Source of the DNA: Cordylochernes scorpioides
Lineage: Eukaryota; Arthropoda; Arachnida; Pseudoscorpiones; Chernetidae
Length of the DNA: 64,000 nt
Reading direction: 5' to 3'
Assembly: GCA_030710605.1 (NCBI GenBank)
Contig: CP092868.1
Coordinates: 33,494,685-33,558,684 of the forward strand
In this document: positions 1-11,103 of the stretch, piece after piece
How positions within the stretch are numbered: position 1 is the stretch's first letter
Layout: each line of letters begins with the position of its first letter
Made by a program: the position numbers and the translations under genes
The notes under the pieces: generated by a model
Told to the model about the DNA's origin: nothing
The model's input: the letters and a program-made list of their open reading frames with translations, nothing else
The model's database searches: none

Positions 1-715
1 GATTGCGCCTTCACATATTTTCACTTTGCGTCGTTTCAATTTGCGTCTTGTTTTTTTGGAAAGTAACCCCGACGCAAAGCGAGGTATGGGTGTATATATT
101 TTTAATTCTATATATTCATATATTTATCATTATATAATCTTATCTATTCATATTTAGTATTTAACCTTATATAATCTTATATGGACATTGAAATAGAGTA
201 GTTTCAATCTCAATCTCTCTCTCTGTTAATTTATCTATTTATATCTATATATTCATATATTTATCATTATATAATCTTATTTATTTATATTTATTCTGTA
301 TTTAACCTTATATAATCTTATATGTACATTGAAATTAAGAAGTTTCAATCTCTCTCTGGATTATTCTATATTATGGCAAAGTATTTATATATTAAATTAC
401 TCTGTGTAAACTTCCCTCATTGCTTCTCTTATATTTTATCAATTTTAGTTGGTGCTTGAGTCTTAAATAAATAGCCATGTCATCCTGAAGTTTGTTTTTC
501 CTAATTTTTTACGTTACAATATATTTATTTTATATTTAACCATATATAATCTTATATGAAACGATGTAACAAAGTAATTCCAATCTCAATCTTTCTATCT
601 TTTTCTTATTTATATTTTTTATTCTATATATTTATTTTGTATTAACCTTATATAACTTTATATGAACATCTCTCTCTCTCTCTTGAACTCTTGCAGTCTA
701 TCGGTGGCGGAGAAA

Positions 716-731
716 CCCGCGTTGGGCGCCA
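716..731 (-). other. tRNA-Lys-like primer-binding-site motif
   Basis: The minus strand reads TGGCGCCCAACGCGGG, close to the complement of an animal tRNA-Lys 3' end including CCA. Such motifs prime LTR-retrotransposon reverse transcription. The same 16 bases occur at 60949-60964. No LTR pair or coding region was found around it, so it may be a relic or a piece of a tRNA-Lys-derived repeat. Confidence 0.3.
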
Positions 732-1011
732 CCAATGACGACGTGTATATATCTTTATATATTATATATATTTATTAATTATTTTTATCTATTTATTTAT
801 ATATTTATAATAATATAAACTTATTTATTCATATTTGTATTTGACTTTATATAATATTATATAGAACGACATTTGAAAATTATCCCGCATATGTTTCTTT
901 TGAATGAAAAACCGAAATTTATTTTAAGGAGAAATAACGATTATTTCTAACCTTAGGGATGAGGTATGAAATGATGATTTGTGAAGAAATGATAAACGGA
1001 AAAATAAAGTA

Positions 1012-1083
1012 TCCAGGGATGGGAATCGAACCCACAGTGTTCCGCTTACCGGGCAGATGCCATGTCCACTAGGCTACCCTCGA
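1012..1083 (-). pseudogene. tRNA-like sequence, Thr(GGU)-type anticodon position
   Basis: Read on the minus strand this folds as a tRNA: a D arm closed by GCC/GGC, an anticodon stem TCTGC/GCGGA with loop CCGGTAA, and a T arm GTGGG/CCCAT with loop TTCGATT. The loop would present GGU, reading Thr codons, but base 33 is C instead of the usual U. The acceptor stem (TCGAGGG with CCCTGGA) has a mismatch. It lies inside inverted-repeat DNA and recurs several times, so it is probably part of a mobile repeat, not a working tRNA gene. The copy at 61738-61809 is better preserved. Confidence 0.6.
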
Positions 1084-1120
1084 CATATTTTTTCCGTTTG
1101 TAAATATTATATAAAGTAAT

Positions 1121-1500
1121 TTATAATACAATATAATGCGGCCCATAAGTGTAGAACGACATTTGAAAATTTTCCCGCATGTGTTTCTTTTGAACGAAAA
1201 ACCGAAATTTATTTTAAGGATAAATAACGATTATTTCTTTTATTAGGAATGAAGTATGAAAGGATGAATTGTGAAGAGTAATGATAAACGGAAAAAAAAT
1301 TACAGGGATGAGAATCGAACCCACAGTGTTCCGCTTACCGGGCAGATGCCATGTCCACTAGGCTACCTCATCCCTAAGGATAGAAATAATCGTTATTTCT
1401 TCTTAAAATAAATTACGATTTTTCGTTCAAAAGAAACATTTGCGGTAAAATTTTAAAATTTCGTTCTACAATCATAAGCCGCATTATATTGTTTTATAAA
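1121..1500. mobile_element. Foldback/MITE-like element with tRNA-like core
   Basis: Two arms of about 125 bp (near 1121-1250 and 1375-1500) are inverted copies of each other; both contain GTAGAACGA, the GAACGAAAAA block and AATAACGATTATTTCT. The core of about 120 bp holds a second tRNA-like sequence on the minus strand (about 1302-1370) with intact T and anticodon arms but no acceptor pairing. Instead GGGATGAG and CTCATCCC flank it as an inverted pair. A half-copy precedes it at 863-1083, a second full copy is at about 61840-62220 and a truncated one at 50360-50575. There is no transposase, so this is a non-autonomous element; its family is unknown. Confidence 0.65.
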
Positions 1501-1764
1501 TTTAAAAAATATGTTGTTGTCCTATTTATTCCTTTTTCATGATTCATACCCTCCAAAACCAAGAGTCATAATAGGGTTTGTTTAATTAGAAACACGTATG
1601 TAAATATTTGTCCAAGACTTCATTTATTTTTCAACAACAGCGTGTGATGTGTAGCTGCTGAAAGAAATATCTCAGACACAATCCTCTTAGAAAACTCTTG
1701 TAACCAAATTAAAGAAACCGAAATATTTTCTTAGTTTATATTTATATTGCTTATTAATATGAAT

Positions 1765-2017
1765 CGGTTTTACTCTTCATTGGAAAATGGGTGCCGTTGC
1801 CACGTTAGTCACCTTGGAAACGAACCAGAATTTGGTGGGGAAATTCTTATATATATCATATTCTAATGCCCAGTAATGGCCGCAGCCTTGCAGAAAATTG
1901 ACATGGACCTAGAGCAGCAACTTTACACACCCAAGATAGAGGATATTGCTGCTGCTGTGATAGAGATGCATGGAGACATCTGAGGCTCTTCATTGGACAC
2001 GACAACAACAACATTAG
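1765..2017 (+). mobile_element. 5'-truncated LINE 3' end with TSD
   Basis: The 7-bp duplication TATGAAT flanks the insertion at 1758-1764 and 2018-2024. The end of an open frame (about 1873-1983) reads ALQKIDMDLEQQLYTPK, then IEDIAAAVIEMHGDI and a stop. This resembles the C-terminal tail of I/Jockey-group LINE reverse transcriptases. The 3' tail is a CAA-rich run. A related insertion-free sequence lies at about 7150-7285 on the minus strand. Copy B has the same insertion at 62492-62754, so it predates the large duplication. Confidence 0.75.
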
Positions 2018-2039
2018 TATGAATGTTTTATTGTGTAGT

Positions 2040-3130
2040 ATTTTCAATGGAATAATAAAGAAACCTAAAACACTGCTCCAATAGAGTAATATTTCTTATA
2101 AAGTGTTTTATCATGTGAAAAATTCATTGAAGGGATTAAATAATTTGTTAAAAAGTGTTTTTATGTAAAATTTTCATTGAAACCACAAAGAATTGATCGT
2201 TTATAGAGAGATTTTGTTACGAAGTAGTGTATTCTATAGGATTTGGTGTTGAATGGATCAAAATTTTGCCTTCTATATAAGATTGCCTTCTATATAGAAT
2301 TGAGGGGACCAAGAATATTTGTCGTTATAGATATTTTTCATATATAAAGTACTTTATTAGATGTACAGATAGAAATATTGATGGTTAAAGAATATTTTCG
2401 TTGGAAAGAGTTTCTAAGGATTTTATGTTGAAGGGATTAAAGTCTTTTAGCCTTTTATAGTATTTTAGTTTATAGAATTGAAAGGACCAAGAAATTCTGT
2501 CATAGATATTTTTCATATGAAAAATACATTATTATTTATATAGAGACCCATTTATTGATGGTTAAAGAATAACTTTTGGTTAGAAAGATTTTCTAAGGAT
2601 TTTATGTTGAAGGGATTAATGTTTTTTGCCTTCTATAGTATTTTAGTTTATATAATTGAAGGGACCAAGAATTTCTGTTATAGATATTTTTTCATATGAA
2701 AAATACATTATTATTTATATAGAGACCCATTTATTGATGGTTAGAGAATTTCCTTCGTTAGAAATAGTTTATAAGGATTTTATGTTGAAGGGATTAATGG
2801 TTTTTGCCTTCTATAGTATTTTAGTTTATAGAATTGAAGGGACCAATAATTTATGTGATTATAAAAGTACTTTATCAGATATACAGATAATTTTATTGAT
2901 GGTAAAGAATTTTATTTTTCGTTAGACAGATTTTCTAAGGATTTTATGTTAAAGGGATTAAGGTTTTTTGCCTTATGTAGTATTTTAGTTTATATTATTG
3001 AAGAGAGACAAAGAATACCTGTCATTATAGATATATATTTCATATAAAAAGTACTTTATCATATATACAGATAGAATTATTGATGGTTAAAGATTTTCTT
3101 TTGGTTAGAAAGAGTTTCTAACTAAGTTTT
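2040..3130 (+). repeat. About 178-bp tandem array, 5-6 diverged units
   Basis: The landmark GGGACCAAGAAT or a close variant recurs near 2306, 2483, 2661, 2839 and 3003. Each unit carries the same ordered words: the GAAGGGATTAA block, TTTTGCCTTCTATAG and ATTGATGGTTA. The second copy of the large block (around 62800-62940) has only about one degenerate unit, so the array expanded or collapsed after duplication. Short open frames across it are by-products of the repeat. Confidence 0.8.
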
Positions 3131-3269
3131 CTCTATTCAGAGCTTTAATTTTATAGTTTGATTACCTTTTAAACCTATTTACAATATTTGTAGAAGAACT
3201 CTATCTACATAGGGGTGTATATATATATAGCAGATTGTGGTGTAAAGTAAGTGTAAATAGATTTGTGTT

Positions 3270-3665
3270 TGTTTCTACCCAGGCCATAAGTGTGAGAGGA
3301 CCCCCAAATAAAACTCGGGCGATGAAGGAGAGGGTCATCCACCTATTGGACATCACCAGGGAAAGATCCTTCTTCTGATACTCTATTTTAGGGTCCTGAA
3401 AACATGTTCACCCTGATGTCTTTGGCGAGTGCTCAAGTGCATTTCTTCACTTTGATGTTTATGGTAGGGCTTGAGCGGTCGGCATGTTTATGAACTTGTC
3501 GCCTTCTGTGACGACACCATCACACAGACAGGCAAGCAACTTGTACACCCTTTCTGGACTGACTTGTACGTTCTCTGCCAGTCATTCAGATTGGGAATGT
3601 CACTTCCATCGTTTATCTGAACTCTGAAAGATGCCCAAGATTGATTCTCTCTTCAATCCTCTTTC
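3270..3665. other. Conserved, GC-richer segment of unknown nature
   Basis: This stretch is clearly less AT-rich than its surroundings and almost unchanged in the second copy (63060-63430), while neighbouring DNA differs by large insertions and deletions. On the minus strand, short open stretches look protein-like (for example NDGSDIPNLNDWQRTYKSVQ and, in another frame, VYKLLACLCDGVVTEGDKF) but need a frame change. It may be an old pseudo-exon or a non-coding RNA; I do not recognise it. Confidence 0.4.
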
Positions 3666-3735
3666 TCTTACTTAGTCTTAAATCGAGACTATATACTTTA
3701 TACATCTATTGTGTTATGATGCATCAGCGCGCCAT

Positions 3736-3956
3736 CTGTTATCAAAATTCGAAACTATTATAAACGCGTATGATTCTTTTTAAAAATTAAAAATAAGGGC
3801 AGTAGAAATTGTTTATTTTTAAAAAGAATCATACACGTCTATAATAGTTTCGAATTTTGACATCTATTATGTAATTAAAAAGACATATTGGAACAAAATA
3901 TCATTTATTTTACTAATATATCAGTTGGCTGAACGCCAACCTTTTTCAATGTATTA
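3736..3956. repeat. Palindromic repeat plus PLE-type terminal hairpin
   Basis: Arms at 3736-3790 and 3813-3862 are inverted copies (ATCAAAATTCGAAACTATTA on the left). Just downstream (3922-3956, minus strand) lies the hairpin AAGGTTGGC/GCCAACT, flanked by TTGAAAA and GATA. It belongs to the Penelope-associated hammerhead-like family seen at 10907, 28080, 28149, 56351 and 63700. This copy has lost GAAA, so it is degenerate. Confidence 0.55.
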
Positions 3957-4207
3957 AAACATATTAATGTGTGTCAACAACAATCTAATTTATGGATTGC
4001 TCTATTTTCAAAACATGGATTATATGTAAATATTATTCATAAATTAAAATATATTTATATGGTTGTGTTTGGGTGAGTGAAAAGTGTCTTTTTTTATTCA
4101 CCAAAAGATATACTCTCGTAATTTATAGAAATATCGGTTGTGTGATATTATATTCCCCCTTTAAACAATTCTTTAATATTTAAACTGTATATTTTAGGAA
4201 AATATCA

Positions 4208-5935
4208 TACTCAATATGTAAATAAGTAAGTGTAAAATTTCTGCAATACATATAAATAATAAACAAAAAGGCTTCTGAGAGTAAATTTCTTTCATTTTAT
4301 ATCCGATGATACCCGAAAAATGGAGATGAATATAAAATAAAACAAGAAATTCACACTCGTAAGCCGTTTTGCATATTATATATATACATATGCAAATTTG
4401 TTGTTTTTTATTTGGTGTATAGAATAATGTATATTCGTTACAATTACCTTGTCTCATATATTTTTATATGCGAAAGAATCATTTTTGAGACAAAAACTGT
4501 TTATTTTTATTCAAAATGGTAAAAAGATACTTTCATATTGGACAAACGTCAATCAATGTCTTTCAAAAAAGGAAAGATATTGATTTTCACACAGATATAT
4601 TTTAACACTTTTTATATATTTTTATAACACATTTTAACTCTGTTATAGAATTGAGCAAAGGGAAGAATTTATCGTATATATTGTTGGTAAAACATTTTAA
4701 AGAGGATCTGCTGATTATGCAACTTTAAATTTGCTGATGGCTTTCGCCATCTATTGGAATAAATATCAAATAATTCTGTTTTGTTTTCTTAAGTCAGCAT
4801 ACATGTATTTTATAATTTAGCTTTTCGCTTTGAAAGTAAGTGCGAACAATTAATTGTCGGTTATTCATTTAAAAATATGATCACAATATAAACGTTGGTA
4901 TATTGAAGTGTAACCTACAAATAATTTTCATAAATATTTTTTTAAAAGTATAAAACAATAAATTATATAAGTATGAAATAATTCCCTGATGTATATTTTT
5001 CTGATATTTATATACAATTATTTTTATCTAAGACAAATAAAAGGGGGGGGAAAGAGAAATAGTTTAAAATATATCTCACAAATTTATCTTATTATCTTTA
5101 TTAAATTGGAAAAAAAATTGCAGACGATATTCTAACATAAAAAAAAAGAAGAAAGAAGTTATCTGGGATGAAATGTCAGTGTACTTTACCAAATAGCACT
5201 TGAATCGCGCCATTTTGGGCAAGCTAGGCCTAATCCAGTCAGACGATTGTTCAATTTGGTTGATGGATGTCTGGGTTGATTAGTCGGCTGCCATTTTATT
5301 GTCGGGGGGTAATGTTAGGCGCCACCTATCTTTCATCTTTTGTTATGACAGCCTCTTCTTGCGATCAATGTGCTTTTTTTTTGTATTCTTCGATGTCTCT
5401 TTTTACTACGGCTTTATTACCCTCTTACCCTTTTGCCATGTATACACAATACTCTTCAAGATTAATATGTTGTTTTTTCATATTGTGTGTTGCTTTTATA
5501 TATTTAATAATGTATGTTTTTTGGGGTTTGTTAGTTGTTATTTTCATAGCTATTTTATAGAAAAAAGGATATAATATCTTGTTGATTAATTAAGATTGAA
5601 ATAGAAATTTTGAATTGAAACTTTTTACTGCTTGTTAACTTTGATGAAATATTTGCCTATAAAGGAGAATCTATGAATTTTGTTCTTTTTACCTTTCTGG
5701 AAGAGATAGCCATGCTAATTATGGCTGTGTAAATGGCTGTAACTGTTTTGTAAACATCTACATGTCTATTTACATGTTCAAGCATAATATCTTACAAGGA
5801 GAAATGCTTGATTACATGTATCATTCTCGGAAATCTCAGCAAAAATCCCACTAAAATCCTCCTTGGAAGACAGATTGAAGAACTGGAAGTCTGCAGTCCT
5901 AATTTCTGCCAAATAAAATATCCCCAGAGGAAACA
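4208..5935. other. AT-rich DNA without identifiable genes
   Basis: I see no supported gene. A slightly GC-richer patch at 5165-5345 contains CGCGCCATTTTGGG and TCAGACGAT words resembling those at 13620-13860, possibly a dispersed repeat. Short open frames here have no recognisable motif and a coding potential I cannot distinguish from chance. Confidence 0.5.
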
Positions 5936-6170
5936 GAAAATTCTACATTCCCGGATACAAAGATATACTAGATCTTTTGAAAGATGAAATAGAAGATAGG
6001 AATCAAGTTTACATAGACCTTATTGAAAATAACACCCTCCTCATCAGAGATTACAACCACCTTGCTGCAAAAATTAAGCTTAAGACCGACTAAAGAAAAG
6101 AAAGAAGAAGAAGACTCACGTAATTGGACATATCCCAAAATAGATATGACCAATGAAGAAATTTAAAAAA
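5936..6170 (+). pseudogene. Fragment of an unknown (probably TE) coding region
   Basis: One frame reads KFYIPGYKDILDLLKDEIED followed by RNQVYIDLIENNTLLIRDYN and then HLAAKIKLK before a stop. That is 50 or so residues of charged, helix-rich composition, more protein-like than neighbouring DNA. A diverged inverted copy lies at about 7330-7500 on the minus strand. The upstream frame is broken. Two inverted copies 1.4 kb apart suggest a transposable element, but I do not recognise the family. Confidence 0.35.
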
Positions 6171-7140
6171 AAAAACATAAATTTACGAAGATATTTCAAA
6201 TTTAATGCATCAACAATCTTAAAATGGTATCCCCATTAAACATAAAAAGCCTAAACAAAGAATATCATAAGGATATTGATCTATAAAAATGAAGATCGTC
6301 TCTCCCGTCGAAATTGACGTATTTTGGAAATAGATTTGGCCTAGCTATCTTTGCCAGCTAAACACCTCTTTGGCGGATTATCAATGCTTCATTTGATCCT
6401 TTGTGGATATCATGAAATAAAGTCTGCCCGCATCAATACATTCCCATCAATATATATACCAAAAGCAATATTGACAGTCCCCAACATTTTCTTATTTCTA
6501 TTTGAGCCTCTTAAACTGAATCCTGGGAATAAACTTGAGCAAAATCACCAAGCTCTTGAAATATCACGAATCAATATATTTGGTGGGATATGATAACCAC
6601 ATATTGTGAAACAAAAAAAAATGTAATTATCATTGTTAACAATACAAAATTGAACTTGAATTTTTATATTCCAAGATTTTCTTACCGTAGATTTAATCAA
6701 CTCTCCCCAAAAAATCGGATTGGACCTTTTTTTAACAAGTGATTTAAAGGCTAAATATTTGCAGCAAAGTGTAAAAATTCCAACTCCAAACTATTCTAAT
6801 ATTGTCCACCTGATTTCTCGTAGGAAATTTTCCTGAAGACAATATCAGCATATATGTAAATATGGGGAGAAGAATATACCTTTGTGTTTGCTTTACAGAA
6901 TTGCATTTCTATAAATAATAAGACAACTATGCGTGGAGGGAATATATCTCCATAGATTGAAGTATTATTCTATATAGAAATATGGAAATTACATTGCTAT
7001 ATTTATATATCGAAATGACAAACTGAAACAACATTTGTATCCAGGAATATGATAATGGAATTTGAAATTCAATATATTCATGAAAATATATTTACGGTTA
7101 TTTTTCAGTTAACTGTCACACTGCTTCTAAGAATAGATTG
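6171..7140. other. AT-rich stretch, nothing identified
   Basis: No gene, RNA or clear repeat array can be supported here; short open frames look random. Confidence 0.4.
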
Positions 7141-7149
7141 AATAAAAAA

Positions 7150-7285
7150 TTAATAAAAAACGCTTTATAAGAAAAATTCTCTATTGGAGCAAGAGTTTTA
7201 GGTTTCTTTATTATTCCATTGAAAATACTACACAATAAAACATCCATACCAATAAGCAATATAAATATAAACTAATAATAATATA
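7150..7285 (-). repeat. Insertion-free relative of the 1735-2100 locus
   Basis: Read on the minus strand this matches the DNA on both sides of the LINE tail at 1765-2017: the TTATATTGCTTATT flank runs directly into GTTTTATTGTGTAGTATTTTC and on to the CCTAAAAC and CTCCAATAGAG words. Only one copy of the target word (here TATGGAT) is present, as expected before insertion. Confidence 0.7.
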
Positions 7286-7729
7286 TTTCGGTTTTTCTTT
7301 AAAAAAATCTCTTCGTAAAGTTATGTTTTTAAATTTTTCTTCATTGGTCATACCTATTTTGGAATATATGTCCAATTCCGTGAGTCTTCTTCTTCTTTCT
7401 TATCTTTAGTCGGCCTTAAGTTTAATTTTTGCAGCAAGGTGATTGTAATCTCTGATGTGGAGGGTGTTGTTGTTTTCAATAAGGTCTATGTAGTATTGAT
7501 TAATGATATAATTTAGTGATATGAAAAAGTTTCCATTATCCTACCTTCAACGAGAAAACATTGGGAAGGCCTAGATCTCTCACATAATATATAATACCTA
7601 TCTGTGTCTTGATACAATTTACAGGCAATCAAAATGAGATTAAAAAAGGCATTTTTTTGTTCAAATTGTGTTAAAAGAAGGAGAAGGTCACAAAAAAACC
7701 TTTTTGCAATTCGTATCGAATGGGTAAAT

Positions 7730-8960
7730 ATAATAGTATGAGAAAGTAAAGAAAAATGAACACTGTGGAATAATATCCTGATGTAAAATGGTATCGAATA
7801 AGTAATTTAGATTTTATTAAAGATAAGAATGGGTAAAAAGAAGAGAGCACTGGAGTAAGATAGTAAAAAAGGAATTAAAATAGTACGGAAGGGTTTAGAT
7901 TTAGATATTTAGATATTTTGATACGATCTTACTTGAGTAAAGTTGAATGGAAATTGGAAGCGTAAAAAATAGATTAGTAAATTTACATGGAATGGTATCG
8001 AAAGGGAGAATAAAATAATATGAAAAAGTAAGGGTGTGGGTACCACTTGAGTAAAATACTATCTAAAGTAGAAATGTAAGGAAAGAGACCACTCTAGAGT
8101 AGTACTCTGATATAAAATGGCATTAAAAGGGAGAATATAATAGTATGAAAGAGTAAGTATGGGCGCCACTTGAGTAAAATACTATTGACAATAGAAGAGT
8201 AAGGAAAAATACCTCTTTAGAGTAGTATCTTTACTAAAAAGGGTATCGAAAGGAAGAGTGAATTAGTATGAAAGAGTGGGGTGTGGGCACCACTTGATTA
8301 AAACATTATCGAAAGTAGAAGTGTAAGGAAAGATACCACTTAAGAGTAGTATATTTACATAAAAGGGTATCGAAAGGGAATAAAATAGTATGAAAGAGTA
8401 AGAGTGTGGGCACCACTCGAGTAAAATACTATCGAAATTAGAAGTGTAAGAAATGAGACTAATCTAGAGAATAGTACTCTGACATAAAATGACATCAAAA
8501 GGGAGAGTAAAATAGTATGAAAGAGTAGGTATGGGCGCCACTTGAGTAAAACACTATCAAAAAGTAGAAGGGTAAGGAAAGAGAGATACCACTCTAGATT
8601 AGTACTCTGACATAAAATGGCATTAAAAGAGAGAATATAATAGTATGAAAGAGTAGATATGGGCGTCACTTGAGTAAAATACTATTGACAATATAAAGGT
8701 AAGGAAAGATACCACTTTAGTATCTTTACATAAAGGTGTATTGTAAATAAAGTGAGTAAGGGTGTGGGCACCACTTAAGTAAAACACTATCGAAAGTAGA
8801 AGGGTAAGGAAAGAGACCACTCTAGAATAGTACTCTGATATAAAATAGCAATAAAAGGGAGAGGGAAATAGTATGAAAGAGTAAAGGTGTGGACGCCAGT
8901 TGAGTAAAATACTATCAAAGGTGAAAGGAAAGAGACACCATTCTGTCATAAGCTGGTATC
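7730..8960 (+). repeat. About 122-bp minisatellite, roughly 9-10 units
   Basis: The landmark GGGCACCACTT or a variant recurs near 8036, 8163, 8285, 8408, 8532, 8662, 8767 and 8892. Units share AGTAAAATACTATCGAAAG, GGAAAGAGACCACTCTAGA and AAAATAGTATGAAAGAGTA. Open frames read on the minus strand across the array are repeat-derived. Confidence 0.85.
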
Positions 8961-9140
8961 GAAAGGGTGTGAAAGTCGAGCTTCAGCCACTAGAAAGCTG
9001 CCACGGTATCTTATTGTAGGAAACCTTTCCCAGCGACATCTGATCTTGCTCGGTCCATATCGGCTCTTTCCCACAGTCTCCTCGACGCCATCCTCTTCTT
9101 ACATTTCCACGTGTGGGTGGACGGACCTCATACCTCAACA
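8961..9140. other. GC-richer patch of unknown function
   Basis: This stretch just after the minisatellite is noticeably richer in C (GCTGCCACGG, CAGCGACATCTGATC, CCTCGACGCCATCC). No open frame of useful length or RNA fold was recognised. It could be an isolated exon or old repeat. Confidence 0.25.
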
Positions 9141-9149
9141 TTGTCTCTA

Positions 9150-9240
9150 CTTTTTTTAAGAGTAAAAGACACTTCGGCCACAGAAATTTGTTTTTATTTT
9201 CAAACCGGAGTATCTTTTACTTTAAAGAACTATGAATGTC
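9150..9240. repeat. PLE-terminus-like inverted motif
   Basis: Contains AAAAGACACTTCGGCC and, about 60 bases on, TTTAAAGAACTATGAATG, the same words that end the palindrome at 18100-18320 and recur at 50870-50955. It looks like a half or decayed terminus of that Penelope-like family. Confidence 0.4.
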
Positions 9241-9354
9241 GGCGGTCAAGACAACTTCAAGATTATCTATATTGAAAATGCTTGATCATAGATTAATCCT
9301 TGGTTATTATCTTAAAAACGCCTATTGGGGATTCATAAAACACACACAGCTATT

Positions 9355-9560
9355 TATATTATGCATTAGTGTGCCATCTGTTATGAAAAATTTAAACTAT
9401 TTTTGAGGTGTATGATTCTTTTTCAAATAAAATAAAACCGCTATAGAAGGGTTCACCACTGATGTACCAGACCCTCCCATTAATTTATAATTGCTTTAAG
9501 GATAGTAGAAAATAGTTTTATTTCCAAAAGAATCGTACGAGTCAAAAATAATTAAGTATT
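9355..9560. repeat. Diverged palindromic element with CACTGATG box
   Basis: Inverted arms are recognisable (TATGATTCTTTTTCAAATAA with TTATTTCCAAAAGAATCGTA), and the core has GGGTTCACCACTGATG and CCCTCCC as in 36634-36704 and 51836-52060. It begins with GTGCCATCTGTTAT, the flank seen at 3731 and 52040. Confidence 0.5.
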
Positions 9561-10900
9561 ATTAATAAATAAGTTTAATTTCTAGCACAGTTATTCACCT
9601 ATATTATTTACCTATATTGTGTGTAATTTAGACACTCATATCGCATCAGTTAAAATTCTTCAGTGGAATTCGGCATGGTACATTCCACTCATCCCAATAT
9701 CTTGTTTTTTTTAAAGGAATTCAAGCGAGTGAAGTGATGATCTTGAGTAAAAATGGTAATAGAGAAAAATAAGATGGTGTTTTTCATAACAGATATTGAT
9801 GTATTATATGTTGATCAGAACTTGTAACATATGTGATGTTTAACGTAGCAATCACACCGATATTTATCAAGATGGTTTTTGAAGAAACATTTCGGTTGAA
9901 AACCTTTTTATCTGTAAACAGGTGAATATGAAAAACATAATTTTGAATATATATCCTGATTCAAATTTATCATATCTAATGATATAAATTTTAATTTTAA
10001 AACACATGATATAAATATTAATTTTAAAACACAATGAAATTTCTTTTTATTTATAGGGTATTTCAATAAATGTATTAATGTTTTTATATATACTTAATAT
10101 TGTTTTCGTAAATGTTATTCCATTCTAAAAATAAATTATAAATAGAATTTTTAAAAATTTATTTTACTGTTTAATATGACGTATCTATGAGCTACTCTTG
10201 CTTCCTTTATCATGTAAACATGTGTTTTTATTTTTGTGTATTTTTGTGTTTATTTTTGTGTTTTTATTCATGTGTTTTTATTTTTTCAATACTTATATTA
10301 TTATTACCTATCAAAAGCATATTCAGTGATACTATGTGATTTAAAATGTAAGGCTGCGAATGCTAGTAAAAATATTTAGGAATTTTGTAAATTAAAAAAA
10401 TATATATTACAGAAAATATTTAGGTCTAAATATCTATATTTAAATTTCGCTTAATTTATACGTTTTATATTTCATAGAGCATAGAAAAATTTGTAACTCG
10501 AATCTAGCAACCCTGTCCATTACAGTGTAACCAGATCTCTTCTGACAAATAAAAGGCCTGTTCTCCAAATATGGATTATTTTCATAGAAAGAGTCGATAA
10601 TCCTTGTCGAAAAACAGTTTAATCATCTCTAAATGGCAATTTAGGAGGCCATTAATTTTCATGATGATAAATTTCCCAAATTTCACTGATCGTTCATTTT
10701 GATTATTCCTCTTATTTATTGTCCTCAAAAATGGCGCGTAAATTGCTGCGCAGCTTGGAATTTGTGAAATTAAGCAGACGATCTGAATGTAAAAAAAATA
10801 TTTAATTTATAATATACATTAAACAATTGTACTTTGTATTTTTAAAATTATTTCAACTGTGATATTATAACACTATGCGGAGCTGAGTTTGTGTATACAA
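9561..10900. other. AT-rich stretch, nothing identified
   Basis: No gene can be supported. A small tandem of TGTGTTTTTATTTTTGTG words lies at 10215-10290, and a somewhat GC-richer patch at 10500-10770 has no open frame. Confidence 0.4.
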
Positions 10901-10906
10901 AAATGT

Positions 10907-10960
10907 AATGCCTTGATAAAGGTTTAGCGTTCAGCCAACCGAAATATTGACAAAATAAAT
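10907..10960 (+). ncRNA. Variant hammerhead-like motif (PLE terminus family)
   Basis: The motif reads TTGATAA, then hairpin GGTTTAGC/GCCAACC, then GAAATATT. In hammerhead numbering this is U3-U4-G5-A6-U7-A8-A9 and G12-A13-A14: the C3-G8 pair is replaced by U3-A8. It is followed by AATAAATCTTTCATTAAATC, shared with the PLE palindrome at 28045-28237. The stem I match is weak here, so activity is doubtful. Confidence 0.45.
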
Positions 10961-11103
10961 CTTTCATTAAATCCACTATATGCCTTTTTATTATATAACA
11001 TTAAACAATATGTATATAGTTAGCTTAAATAATATGATTTGATTTTATTTTATTGTTACAAAAGGACTATTGTGCTGTGCTAGTATAATTTACATATATA
11101 TGA

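Larger units (their letters stand above)
1..4207 (+). repeat. Large duplicated block, copy A (truncated by window edge)
   Basis: This segment matches 60416-64000 in the same orientation and the same order of parts: a direct repeat about 60.4 kb apart. Shared parts are the CGACGCAAAGCGAGG-type terminus, TC-rich tracts, the foldback element with tRNA-like core, a LINE tail with the same flanking TATGAAT duplication, the conserved segment at 3270-3665 and the palindrome near 3740-3860. Copy A has an expanded 178-bp array (2040-3130). Copy B instead has a 481-bp Helitron. Both copies run into a window edge, so the true length is unknown. It may be a segmental duplication or a large mobile element; no coding sequence for such an element is visible. 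Confidence 0.85.

Noticed and set aside
1302-1370. A functional tRNA-Thr gene
   Set aside because: The acceptor stem does not pair and the sequence lies in a repeated foldback core.
5267-5574. Two overlapping 91-97-codon hydrophobic frames
   Set aside because: T-rich DNA yields Phe/Leu/Ile-rich frames in two registers; no conserved motif or support.
8355-8949. Two minus-strand frames of about 105 codons
   Set aside because: They lie in the 122-bp minisatellite and repeat the same Leu/Ser-rich text.
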